Notes: a model not told the origin generated them from the sequence alone. A stretch of DNA of 64,000 bases from Bacteroidota bacterium (GCA_030692515.1 JAUXZS010000015.1:372001-436000); one strand, 5' to 3'; positions 7,441-16,168 are shown, counted from the first letter of the stretch. Made by a program: numbers and translations.

Positions 7441-8016
7441 ATGCAAGTTGTACAACCGGAAATTAGCCGCAAAAAATTCGATAACGAAATTGCGGAGTTT
7501 ATAAAGATCGAAAGTGATTGGCGAAAAAAAGGCGTCATTTGCCTTAATTCAGAATTTCCTGCTGTACAATTTCTTTTTATAGCCACTCATACAAAACCGC
7601 AAGCCGTCGCTTTTGCTGTGTCAATAGACTTTACTAACTACGACATTGAACCGCCTTCTGTTGTGTTTATTAACCCTTTTACTTTAGAGCCTCTAGCGAT
7701 AAAAGATATGCCACCTATTAATTTTTATCAAATTCCGCAATTACCACAATTAGCAGGATTGCAACAAGGCATTCAACAAATACAGATCCAGCCTACTCCA
7801 ATCTTGATGCATGGATTAAATGACAAAGCTTTTTTGTGTATTCCTGGAATACGGGAATATCATAACCATCCAGCGCATACTGATAATCCTTGGTTAAATC
7901 ATAGAACTCGTGGTGAAGGTAAATTGTCATTCATTTTAGATCAGCTTTTTAATCATTGCATACCATACATCTCCGGATTCAATATGCAAGTCACTTTTAA
8001 TTTAAAACAATTTTAA
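7441..8016 (+). CDS. E2-like ubiquitin-conjugating-fold protein
   Basis: A 191-residue protein that starts one base after the toxin-UBL gene. The segment DFTNYDIEPPSVVFINPFTLEPL (63-85) matches the beta-meander of prokaryotic E2-like proteins. Cys133 in AFLCIPGIREYHNHPAHTDNPW is the expected acceptor cysteine, and it is followed by a histidine cluster (H141, H143, H146, H154) typical of this branch. It should take the ubiquitin-like protein from E1 as a thioester. A Q/P-rich insert (about 98-120) is unusual. Its stop shares one base with the next start. The E2 assignment rests on motif and neighbours and would benefit from a structure comparison. Confidence 0.8.
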   Translation: MQVVQPEISRKKFDNEIAEFIKIESDWRKKGVICLNSEFPAVQFLFIATHTKPQAVAFAVSIDFTNYDIEPPSVVFINPFTLEPLAIKDMPPINFYQIPQLPQLAGLQQGIQQIQIQPTPILMHGLNDKAFLCIPGIREYHNHPAHTDNPWLNHRTRGEGKLSFILDQLFNHCIPYISGFNMQVTFNLKQF

Positions 8017-8510
8017 TGGAATCTAACGGATACCTGAGTATTGAGAAAATAAAAATGCCCTACAAATGTATAGTGGGTGCATATGAGCACATGCGGCAAG
8101 CAGGTCAGCGTGGCCTTGAAGGAGTTGCATTATTCGCTGGTAAGGAAGAAGGAAGTGTATTTACAATTGATACAACAATTGTTCCAAAGCAAAAGGCAAT
8201 GAGTTTAGAAGATGGATTGTTATATGCGGTAGACGGTGAAGAGCTGCATCGTGTCAACGTATGGCTTTACGAAAATAAAATGAGCCTAATGGCTCAAATC
8301 CATAGTCATCCTTCTGAAGCGTACCATTCCCAAACGGATGATGCTTATCCAATAGTCGCAACTGTAGGCGGTATTTCAATTGTTGTGCCTGATTTTGCCT
8401 CGCGGTCAATTGATATTTCAACATGGGCAGTTTATCGTTTATCAACAAAGGGTGAATGGATAGAATTAAAGGAGGAAGAAAAAAATAATTTATTTGAAAT
8501 AATAAAGTAA
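8016..8510 (+). CDS. JAB/JAMM-family deubiquitinase-like metallopeptidase
   Basis: A 164-residue single-domain JAMM protein. The catalytic glutamate is E35 in LEGVALFAG. The zinc site is HSHP (H96, H98) with S105 and D108 in HSHPSEAYHSQTDD, giving five residues between the proline and the serine, one fewer than in the classical motif. The fold ends with GGISIVVPDFA. Expected jobs are trimming the two residues after Gly-Gly of the ubiquitin-like domain and removing it from targets. Start and stop each share one base with the neighbouring genes, so the three proteins are probably made together. Confidence 0.9.
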   Translation: MESNGYLSIEKIKMPYKCIVGAYEHMRQAGQRGLEGVALFAGKEEGSVFTIDTTIVPKQKAMSLEDGLLYAVDGEELHRVNVWLYENKMSLMAQIHSHPSEAYHSQTDDAYPIVATVGGISIVVPDFASRSIDISTWAVYRLSTKGEWIELKEEEKNNLFEIIK

Positions 8511-10057
8511 TGGCGCTGGCAAAATATTTTTCGAAAAATCTTCTGGCGCTTTCTCAGGTGCTCAAAAATGCGAACAGTAATCAGTTCCAAAGCATTCTTG
8601 ATAATACTGTCATCGGAATTGCTTTTAACGAAGAAATAAAAAAGCATGAAGGTGCTGCCGCACTTGATTTATCAGTCAGGCTAATTGCTCGGCTTTACCC
8701 TAAAATTAATTTTATCAATCTTGACTCTTCTAACAAGGATGTTATTGTTGAATTAAAAAAATTAGCCGCTTCTATTAATTCTAAAATAGAATTTGTAACT
8801 GAACAACCTTCGGTTGTTCTTGTAATTGGCAATTGTGCGATTGAAAGATCTATCACAAACGGTCCTGTTTACTTCATTGGCTCGAACGGTTGGGTTACAA
8901 AATTCTCTTCTGAAAATCCGGTACGGGTTGGCAATACTAACAATCCTTTAGCTGCAGGTGTTGCGGCTTGTATTGGTGCTTCAAATATTTTTAGATATGT
9001 GTTTTCGGATTTTCTTTCATCACCTGAATTTGATGAGGATTTTTCCCTTTCGCTTATTACACTCGATACTGTCGATAATGTTCCTGATGCAAAAAACAAA
9101 ACGGTTGATATCGGCCATGCACATCTTGTTGGATTCGGTGCTATTGGCAACGGGTTTTTATGGGCTTTAAAAAATTCTCCTTTTCTTAAAGGAACGCTAA
9201 CACTTGTAGAACCGGAAAAACTTGATCTGTCAAATCTGCAACGCTATATATTAGCAGAAGAGAGACACATAGAGAAACCAAAAATCGAATTAGCAAAGGA
9301 ATCAATGCAAGGTAGTAAAGTTGACTTGCGTCCTTTCGCGGAAGATTGGGCGGGTTATTTAAATAAAAAAGGTTGGAATAATCAAACCGTAATTGTAGCG
9401 ATAGATAATGCACAAGACAGAATTAATATTCAAGCATCCTTACCGGAAAGTATAATTAATAGTTATACCGAAAATAACGTGATAGGTATATCTAGACATT
9501 TTGATTTTATAAATGAAACCTGTTTGGCCTGTATTTATATGCCGTCAGGCAAACAAAAAAGTCATTCGCAACAAGTGGCAGACAATTTAAACTTATCACA
9601 ACACGAGAGATTCATTAGGGATTATATTTTCTACAATAAAAATGCCGATGATCAATTATTAAATTTAGTTGCTCAAGCTAATAATATTGAACCCGAAAAA
9701 TTACAGGCTTATAATGGTCTCCCAGTTCAACAATTTTATTCTAGCATTGTTTGTGGTGGAACGTTAATGGAACTCAGAAATGATCATACAGTTGTGGAGC
9801 ACGTTGAAGCTCCTTTAGCATTTCAATCAGCCATGGCCGGTATTCTTGAGTTGTCTGAACTTATTATTACTAAAGCGGGTCTTCGTAAAGAAAAAATGAA
9901 TATTAAAACACAGTTCTATCCTTTATCACCTATTAAATCGGGCGTTAATCCATATAATCATGATTTTGCTAAAGACAATTCTGGTAGGTGTATGTGTGCC
10001 GATCAGGATTTCCAAGGACTTTATATGAGTAAATGGAAGACTAATAAGAACTCTTAA
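8510..10057 (+). CDS. E1-like ThiF-family activating enzyme
   Basis: A 515-residue protein with an N-terminal alpha/beta region (1-195, no catalytic motifs seen) and a ThiF adenylation domain. Visible motifs are VGFGAIGN (207-214) for ATP, D239-L-S-N242-L-Q-R245, and AIDN (D299). C338 and C341 (CLAC) with C494 and C496 (CMC) probably bind zinc. C415 in SSIVCGGTLM is a good candidate for the catalytic thioester cysteine. It should adenylate the C-terminal glycine of the ubiquitin-like domain and pass it to the E2-like protein. It is the fifth gene of the operon, with a 22-base gap to the next. Confidence 0.9.
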   Translation: MALAKYFSKNLLALSQVLKNANSNQFQSILDNTVIGIAFNEEIKKHEGAAALDLSVRLIARLYPKINFINLDSSNKDVIVELKKLAASINSKIEFVTEQPSVVLVIGNCAIERSITNGPVYFIGSNGWVTKFSSENPVRVGNTNNPLAAGVAACIGASNIFRYVFSDFLSSPEFDEDFSLSLITLDTVDNVPDAKNKTVDIGHAHLVGFGAIGNGFLWALKNSPFLKGTLTLVEPEKLDLSNLQRYILAEERHIEKPKIELAKESMQGSKVDLRPFAEDWAGYLNKKGWNNQTVIVAIDNAQDRINIQASLPESIINSYTENNVIGISRHFDFINETCLACIYMPSGKQKSHSQQVADNLNLSQHERFIRDYIFYNKNADDQLLNLVAQANNIEPEKLQAYNGLPVQQFYSSIVCGGTLMELRNDHTVVEHVEAPLAFQSAMAGILELSELIITKAGLRKEKMNIKTQFYPLSPIKSGVNPYNHDFAKDNSGRCMCADQDFQGLYMSKWKTNKNS

Positions 10058-10079
10058 ACTAATCAATAAAACAAAGCAA

Positions 10080-12734
10080 ATGGCTATAGGAGCAAAATTT
10101 TTACGTGCAGATCTTCATATCCATTCGTTTGGTGAGTTCGGCTCATTTGATGTTACTGATAATACAATGACACCGCAAGCCATTGTGGATACAGCCATAG
10201 CAAATGGTTTAAGTATAATTAGTATAACAGATCATAATGAGATACAAAATTCTAATGCAGCCATAAGTTACTCTGCAGGCAAAAATATTTTAGTTATTCC
10301 CGGCATTGAAGTTAGTACCACTCAAGGTCACTTACTTTTATATTTTGATACTTTCGCAAACCTTAGGGCTTTTTATGGAAAACTGACAATTAATAATGAT
10401 AAAACTTTATGTCAGCAGGGCATTACTCAATGTTTAGATTTTGCCGAGCAACATAATGGTATTGGAATACTGGCCCACATTGAATTAAGTTCTGGATTTG
10501 AGAAGACCATCGCCAAATTCAATCCACAAATGGATGAAATTTTCAAACACAAAAATTTATATGGCTTAGAGATTACAAATAAAGCAGGTGCAATTTTATA
10601 TACAGATTCCGATGAGGATGTAAATAGAAAACGATTAATAAATTTAAGGAGGACTACTCTCAATTTAGACGAGGATTATAATTTGCCTAAACTTATGTCA
10701 TCTGATTCGCATACATTAAGCAAATTGGGTTTAAATGCTGAAGGAGAAAAAAAATTAACTCGGATTAAAGTAGATGAATTGAATTATCACGCTTTCAAAA
10801 TTGCTCTATTAAGTCAAGAATCACGGATAAGGTTAGAAGAGTTTATACCAGACCAAAGGCCATTAATAAAATCAATTACTATTGAAGGTGGATTATTAGA
10901 TAAGATAACAGTTAATTTAAGCCCGAACTTAACTTGTATTATAGGAAGTCGTGGCGCCGGAAAATCGACATTATTAGAGACAATTAGAGAAACATCTGGA
11001 AATAAGTCAGTTTCTAAAGTTGTAAATTCAGATGTTTGGCCGCAAAAAATATCTTTGGTTTACGAAGATGAGGCTGGACAAATAATTCACTTTTCCAGAG
11101 AAAAAAACAGCAATACACAAAACTTAACAGATCCAATTAATGGCATCTCAAAAGTTGAAATTAAAAATTATGGGCAAGGAGAAACAGCTGAAACTTTACA
11201 GCATAGTGATACAAATCCATTGGTACTAGTAAATTTTCTCGATACCTTTTTGGACTTAAATACATTAAGATTTGAAGAATCAGATTTGATAAATAAACTT
11301 CGCGATAATCAAAGTGAATCAAGGAAGTTAAGGTTAGAATTATTAAGTTTAGATGAAACCAAAAAAGCCCTTTTAAATGAGCAAAAAAAATTAGCAAATC
11401 TGGAAAAAGAGAAAGCTGGTGAGCTCGTGAAATATCAAAATGCTTTAATTAAGGAACGCCAAATAAGAAACACTCTTATTGAGGATTTGAAGAAATTAAT
11501 TAGTACTTATCGAGAAATTCTGAGCAACAATGAAACTTTTGAGAATTTCGAAAAATTAAAAGATGATGAGATCATTGTTGGTAAAGATTATTTTAAAAAG
11601 GTAAAAAATATTGTAGCTGAGTTCTCGAAAATTGTTAGTAGCAAGTCTGGGGAATTAAATGAGTCTTTAAATAAAAAGGTTGAAGAATTGAATAGTGAAT
11701 TTAAAAACTGGACGGATAAAGAGAAAGGCATTCAAGAAAAAATTGATACAAAGAAGAAAGAATTAGAAGCATTAGGCATTCCGTTTGATCTTGGAAAGAT
11801 AAACCAAATTTCAAAAGATATTATTGACCTGTGCGCGAGACTAAGAAAATTGGAAAATAGTCAAAAATTATTGAAAGAATTCGAGACTCTTAGATTGGAT
11901 CTGATCACTAAAAGAGATGAAATAAAACGTAAAATATTTTCGTTACGCTATTCATTTGCGGAAACGATTAATAAAAATCTTACAAATTCAATGGATGGGC
12001 TTTTTATTAATGTTAAATACGATCAGGGTAAATTATCAGACTCATTTGAAAAGCTATTGAAATCTGTTATGGATTGGCGTACTTCGCAGGTTTCGAAAGC
12101 ATACTTAATATCTCTTCAATTAACCCCCTTAGAGTTTGTATCTATATGCAAAAGGAATAATGCTGAGGGACTCAAAGTATTAGTAGATGAAAATAACAAT
12201 AGGCTCTTTTCGGATGCCGAAATTTCAGTTATAATTGCTCGAATTATGAAAGAACACTGTTACGAAGATTTTGAAGCGATAGAATTTGAAGATAGACCAA
12301 CCATTACCGTTACTAAAATATTTAAGGACGAAGCAGGGCAAACGCAAAGAAATTCGAAATTAATCTCACAATTATCCCTTGGGCAACAGCAATCAGTATT
12401 ACTCGGAATTTTGATGCTTTCGAAAAGTAGAAAACCACTTATAATTGACCAGCCTGAAGATAATCTGGATAGTGAATTTATTTTTAAAACAATTGTAAAA
12501 AATTTACGAAAAATAAAGGAATCCCGTCAAGTAATTATTGTTACACATAATCCTAATATAGCTGTTTTAGGCGATGCAGAATTAATTATTCCGTTAAAAA
12601 GTACAAGCATAAAATCTCATGTATTAAGTTCCGGCTCTATTGATAGAAAGGAAACAAGAGAAATATGTTGTGAAATTCTAGAGGGCGGTAAAAGTGCTTT
12701 CAAGCAAAGGTTGGATATATATGGAATTAAATAA
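10080..12734 (+). CDS. PHP-domain/SMC-like ATPase (TrlF family)
   Basis: An 884-residue protein. Residues 1 to about 265 are a PHP phosphoesterase with ligands H13, H15 (DLHIHS), D51, H52 (TDHNE), PGIEVS, ILAHIE and SDSHT. An SMC/RecN-like ATPase follows: Walker A GSRGAGKST (about 290-298), a long coiled coil (about 400-650), signature LSLGQQQS (about 764), Walker B LIIDQPEDNLDS (about 786) and the H-loop IIVTHNP. The architecture is that of TrlF-like proteins found in defence islands, with a nuclease or phosphatase driven by an ATPase sensing DNA. Here it probably acts as an effector or sensor of the ubiquitin-like operon. Confidence 0.85.
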   Translation: MAIGAKFLRADLHIHSFGEFGSFDVTDNTMTPQAIVDTAIANGLSIISITDHNEIQNSNAAISYSAGKNILVIPGIEVSTTQGHLLLYFDTFANLRAFYGKLTINNDKTLCQQGITQCLDFAEQHNGIGILAHIELSSGFEKTIAKFNPQMDEIFKHKNLYGLEITNKAGAILYTDSDEDVNRKRLINLRRTTLNLDEDYNLPKLMSSDSHTLSKLGLNAEGEKKLTRIKVDELNYHAFKIALLSQESRIRLEEFIPDQRPLIKSITIEGGLLDKITVNLSPNLTCIIGSRGAGKSTLLETIRETSGNKSVSKVVNSDVWPQKISLVYEDEAGQIIHFSREKNSNTQNLTDPINGISKVEIKNYGQGETAETLQHSDTNPLVLVNFLDTFLDLNTLRFEESDLINKLRDNQSESRKLRLELLSLDETKKALLNEQKKLANLEKEKAGELVKYQNALIKERQIRNTLIEDLKKLISTYREILSNNETFENFEKLKDDEIIVGKDYFKKVKNIVAEFSKIVSSKSGELNESLNKKVEELNSEFKNWTDKEKGIQEKIDTKKKELEALGIPFDLGKINQISKDIIDLCARLRKLENSQKLLKEFETLRLDLITKRDEIKRKIFSLRYSFAETINKNLTNSMDGLFINVKYDQGKLSDSFEKLLKSVMDWRTSQVSKAYLISLQLTPLEFVSICKRNNAEGLKVLVDENNNRLFSDAEISVIIARIMKEHCYEDFEAIEFEDRPTITVTKIFKDEAGQTQRNSKLISQLSLGQQQSVLLGILMLSKSRKPLIIDQPEDNLDSEFIFKTIVKNLRKIKESRQVIIVTHNPNIAVLGDAELIIPLKSTSIKSHVLSSGSIDRKETREICCEILEGGKSAFKQRLDIYGIK

Positions 12735-12795
12735 ATTCAACATGATTTATAATATGAAGTGAAAAGTACAGTAATTATTTTAAAATAGGATAGAA

Positions 12796-13722
12796 ATGGA
12801 AAGAACAAGAATAGATACATACCCAGGTATTGTAAAACTCACTCAAGATAAGCTAGATTCTCTTTCAAGGTCAATTGAAAAAAGATTCTCTTCTGATGTA
12901 ATCTATTTTAATTCACAAATTGATAAAGCTTCGATTGATGTATTAACTGATGTGGTTTTACAGCACCAAAAAAAATCAGGCCTTAAAACACTGACTTTTT
13001 TAATAGATACTCCAGGAGGTAATGCGAATCTCATTATCAATTTTATTGAATTATTGAGGAGTCTATATGAAAAAATAAATTTCGTTGTTCCCAAATATGC
13101 CATTTCTGCGGGTACTTTTCTTTGCCTTTCTGGAAATGAAATATACTTGAATAGCAGATCGGCTCTAGGACCTATAGATTTGCAATTAGAAACTGACAGG
13201 AAGTATGCTTTCAATCTTATAAGAAAGCAAGTAGCCGAATTGGAAGAATCAATTAAGATGGATTCAGCAAATCCAAACAATGGAAATCTCTATCATAAGC
13301 TCACAAACCTGCGTTGGAGTTATAATTTTACCGAGCAATTAGATTATCAAGAAAATATTAATCATTTAACGGAAAAGTATCTGAAATTATATCTCTTGAA
13401 AGATAATGGTGTTTCGAATATTGATGAAGTGGCAAAACAGATCCCAAATAGACTTTCTGATTATAAAGACATGATTGAGTATGGAATTTATGACCATGAT
13501 AGCAAGATTCTATTTGAAAAGGCGAAGCGAATCGGAATACCGGTAAAGAACTACGAAGTAACTTTTCCGGAAATTACGGATGCAATAGAACAATTTGTAA
13601 CACTTTGTAATGATTATTCAGCTTTCACTGGCCATAAGAATTTTACTCTTTATTCACGCATTACAGATTACATTCCTAATGTAACGGAAATACCGAAGCA
13701 AGAAAACACTACCGGTAAATAA
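12796..13722 (+). CDS. ClpP-fold serine protease (SDH/SppA-like)
   Basis: A 308-residue protein like the serine dehydrogenase proteinase (SDH_sah) family. LTFLIDTPGGN (66-76) is the oxyanion strand, S104 in YAISAGTFL is the nucleophile, and GPIDLQ (125-130) follows as in ClpP-fold enzymes. No signal peptide or membrane segment is seen, so it should be cytoplasmic. It lies 61 bases after the PHP-SMC gene in the same direction and is the last gene before a large non-coding block. A plausible role is degrading tagged proteins, but no unfoldase ATPase of the AAA+ type is encoded nearby. Confidence 0.8.
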   Translation: MERTRIDTYPGIVKLTQDKLDSLSRSIEKRFSSDVIYFNSQIDKASIDVLTDVVLQHQKKSGLKTLTFLIDTPGGNANLIINFIELLRSLYEKINFVVPKYAISAGTFLCLSGNEIYLNSRSALGPIDLQLETDRKYAFNLIRKQVAELEESIKMDSANPNNGNLYHKLTNLRWSYNFTEQLDYQENINHLTEKYLKLYLLKDNGVSNIDEVAKQIPNRLSDYKDMIEYGIYDHDSKILFEKAKRIGIPVKNYEVTFPEITDAIEQFVTLCNDYSAFTGHKNFTLYSRITDYIPNVTEIPKQENTTGK

Positions 13723-14429
13723 ATTATACGAACAGGTAAAAAGGTGTTCGTCAGCTTATGCAAAGCAAAATGATGCGCCAAACCAAAACAGCATTTGCTT
13801 TTCGTGTAAGTTTTTTAAGGCATAAGCAAAAACTGTTTTGCCGAAGGTTGCTAAAGCAAGTTTGTCACACATTTTGCAATTTGCACAAGCTTCCTCACGG
13901 CAGCCTTTTCCGTCCTTAAAGCCACTTCGTCTCTCTCCGTCTCCATTGCACCCGTGCCTTTCGCTTCGCTCAAGATCACTGGGTTCCATTACGCCTCGTT
14001 CGCCTCAGTCGCTTTAAGTCCGCCGGCTGCCAATTTTATGCTCGCCTGCTGGTCGCTCGGGCATCGGTTAAGGCAGCGCAAACCTCTTGGCGGCAGATAA
14101 TTTATTTTATGTTTGCGCTTTGCCTTAACCTCGTTTTGCTATCGCGTGGCATAAATCAATGCCCCTGCGGGTTCTTTATTTAATTTGCCACGCTTGCAAA
14201 ATAGGTCGCAACCGCCCTGGGATAAACCACAGGGCTCCTTTGCTTCCCACCCTCGCTCCACTCGCAAGCCGGCTCGCGCGCACGTGTCCGCAAACCGTTG
14301 CATTTCGTTCGCCGCACCTTTCAGGATGCACCTCTCCTCATTTCACTATTTGCAGCCACTTTTCCTCCGCAGCTCAAGGCTGTTTTACCTGTCTTTGGAA
14401 TTCTTATCTTTACTGTAGAAACAATTAAC
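13723..14429. other. GC-rich structured non-coding block
   Basis: About 700 bases without a credible gene, clearly richer in GC than the flanks. It contains several inverted repeats: CTTATGC/GCATAAG and CAAAACAG/CTGTTTTG in 13750-13850, the strong pair at 14066-14130, GCGTGGCA (from about 14144) with TGCCACGC (from about 14187), and CCCTG/CAGGG at about 14217-14235. Short frames in it have odd compositions and no motifs. It may be a structured RNA, a mobile-element end or a recombination region. Confidence 0.6.
14066..14130. repeat. Strong inverted repeat inside the GC-rich block
   Basis: The left arm GGTTAAGGCAGCGCAAAC (14066-14083) and the right arm GTTTGCGCTTTGCCTTAACC (14111-14130) pair over 18 bases with a 2-base bulge. 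The loop is 27 bases. Both arms are GC-rich and there is no T run, so it is not a simple terminator. Confidence 0.75.
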
Positions 14430-15062
14430 ATGAAAAAATTACTCTTACTATTATTCCTTTTTCAAATTCAGTTAAACTATTCTCAGGATGTTATTAAAAT
14501 TCAAGGTAAGAATTGTCCAATGGAAGGTGATGCTCAGCAAGAACAGGAAATAAAACAAAACCCTTTTAAAAACAGATATAAATTTCCGAAGAAAAAAGAT
14601 ATTGATGAATCAATCACCATAAATTACCTTTTGAAAGCTAAAGGAGATGATCCAAAGTTATCTCAAGACATGGCCGTTATGATTACAGGGTATGTTCGCT
14701 TTGTAAAAGGTGGCTCTAAAGAAACATGCAATTGCCACGCTTCTAAAGTTGCTTTCACAGATGCGCACATCGAAATAACACCAACTAAAAAAATAAAAGG
14801 TATTAAAAACACTTTAATTCTCGAAGTAACACCACGCATCCGTAAATTAATGTTTGAGGACGGTGAAGATTGGTCTACTTCAGAATTAAAAGATGCACTT
14901 GAAGGGAAAGTGGTAACGTTTACAGGATGGTTATTTTATGATGGCTCTCACGAAGATGAAGCTTTTGCCAACGACACGAAAAACAAAATTGGTAAAAAGA
15001 ATTGGCGAGGTACTTGCTGGGAGGTTCATCCTGTTACAAACATTGAAATAGTAAACCCTTAA
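14430..15062 (+). CDS. Secreted hypothetical protein, possible OB-like fold
   Basis: The start chosen is ATG at 14430 because it opens a clear signal peptide (MKKLLLLLFLFQIQLNYSQ); an upstream in-frame start at 14298 would add a spurious extension read from the GC-rich block. The 210-residue product has beta-rich stretches (MAVMITGYVRFVKGG, ALEGKVVTFTGWLFYDG) and ends in WRGTCWEVHPVTNIEI, an ending I have seen in bacterial proteins of unknown function. A single-domain beta-barrel is possible. No catalytic residues are clear. It has no obvious functional link to its neighbours. Confidence 0.7.
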   Translation: MKKLLLLLFLFQIQLNYSQDVIKIQGKNCPMEGDAQQEQEIKQNPFKNRYKFPKKKDIDESITINYLLKAKGDDPKLSQDMAVMITGYVRFVKGGSKETCNCHASKVAFTDAHIEITPTKKIKGIKNTLILEVTPRIRKLMFEDGEDWSTSELKDALEGKVVTFTGWLFYDGSHEDEAFANDTKNKIGKKNWRGTCWEVHPVTNIEIVNP

Positions 15063-15109
15063 TTTTTCATGATTATCTTAATTGGCTTAACCAATTAAAA
15101 TCAATAATC

Positions 15110-15397
15110 ATGAGTGTAGAAATCGCAACAAAGCAAGATCTTCAAAATTTCAAAACAGAAATTCTTGAACAAATTAAAGTACTGATCGCAGAACCCAAGT
15201 CTGTCCAATCAGAAACTCCAAAGAAATGGATCAAATCACATCAGGTTCAACGTATGCTTGGGATTTCACCTGGCACTTTACAAAATCTAAGAATTAACGG
15301 AACAATTCCTTACACAAAGATCGGTGGAGTCATTTTTTATTCTCCTGATGATATTAATCAGTTGATGCAAAGAAACAAGCGCAATAGTTTCAAGTAA
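15110..15397 (+). CDS. Excisionase-like HTH protein, second copy
   Basis: A 95-residue paralogue of the protein at 2463-2759: a helical N-terminal part (LQNFKTEILEQIKVLIAE) followed by a winged helix (KWIKSHQVQRMLGISPGTLQ, RINGTIPYTKIGGVIFYSPDDINQLM). It probably binds DNA as an excision or control factor. It is placed just before a 134-base imperfect palindrome. Two such paralogues 12 kb apart suggest two stacked elements or a duplication. Confidence 0.75.
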   Translation: MSVEIATKQDLQNFKTEILEQIKVLIAEPKSVQSETPKKWIKSHQVQRMLGISPGTLQNLRINGTIPYTKIGGVIFYSPDDINQLMQRNKRNSFK

Positions 15398-15467
15398 AAA
15401 TCAAAAAAGCAAGCAAATCGAAGATTCGCGACTGCCATCAAGTAAAATAAAAAAGAGTCGCAAAGGT

Positions 15468-15601
15468 AAGGTTGCCCCCTGGCGGATTGTCAAGGTCAAG
15501 ATGAATTTTGCAAAAAAAATCTCCACCCGCCATAAGGTAAATTTATTTGGCGGGTAGTATTTTTTATTGCAAAAACCTTGTCAACCGCCGTTGCCAACCT
15601 T
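15468..15601. repeat. 134-base imperfect palindrome
   Basis: The two halves pair from AAGGTTG...CAACCTT inward through GGCGG/CCGCC, TTGTCAAGGT/ACCTTGTCAA, TTTTGCAA/TTGCAAAA and ACCCGCCA/TGGCGGGT near the centre. The stretch 15398-15745 holds no gene. It could be a folded RNA, a single-strand origin or a recombination substrate. Confidence 0.75.
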
Positions 15602-15745
15602 CTAAAAATGCTTTCTTTTTTAATTTTTTTACCGGGTTTTTCGCTCGGTTTTTTTGTGTTTTTTCTTTGTTTTCAATTTGGGTTTTTAGGGTAAGCAAGT
15701 AAGCACAGGTTAAGAAAGGAAAGCAAACCTTATAAAAATTTCAAT

Positions 15746-16168
15746 ATGCTTAAACACAAAATCAAAACACACAAATTGGGCGCAACGTATGATTGCCCAC
15801 ATTTTTTTATTCTCAACAAAGGAAACCACTCTGGAAAACCCGAACACAAGTATTGGGCTAACTGCTTTGTTTTTATAGCCGACACTTCAGCGGAAAAAGA
15901 ATTTTACTACTTCGTTTTTCTCGGTCTGTGGGAGCTTGGCTTTTTCCGTAAAGCATTAATTGGTTCGGTTATTCCTTTCATTCGTTTAGGTGATTTAACG
16001 GATATCGCAGAAGAAGCAATCAATAACATCAACACCGGTAATCGCGAGTGGAGCGATGTTAGCGGCACTATAACGCAGTTAGAACAACACAAAAACAATT
16101 TAATGATACAAATCGATTACATCATTAAAATACGTCGTGTAATGCTTTACAACTTCATTAAAAAGTAA
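15746..16168 (+). CDS. Conserved Bacteroidota element protein (DUF6943-like)
   Basis: A 140-residue protein with the pattern HFFILNKGNHSGKP, YWANCFVFI, FYYFVFLGLWELGFFRKALIGSVIPFIRLGDL and a helical tail. This resembles a small family seen in Bacteroidota mobile elements, which I believe is catalogued as DUF6943. No enzyme motif is visible; the NKG-x-x-SGKP stretch is not a proper P-loop. It lies between two long palindromes, which hints at a role tied to element DNA, but function is unknown. Confidence 0.65.
   Translation: MLKHKIKTHKLGATYDCPHFFILNKGNHSGKPEHKYWANCFVFIADTSAEKEFYYFVFLGLWELGFFRKALIGSVIPFIRLGDLTDIAEEAINNINTGNREWSDVSGTITQLEQHKNNLMIQIDYIIKIRRVMLYNFIKK

Noticed and set aside
13756-14428. 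Several ORFs of 70-90 residues on both strands inside the GC-rich block
   Set aside because: Their composition is odd (many C, R, S, H, P), they overlap one another, show no motif, and coincide with inverted repeats; they are by-products of high GC with few stop codons.
15468-15601. Integron attC site
   Set aside because: The paired blocks superficially resemble one, but no integron integrase or cassette array with repeated sites is seen, and the core triplets cannot be assigned.
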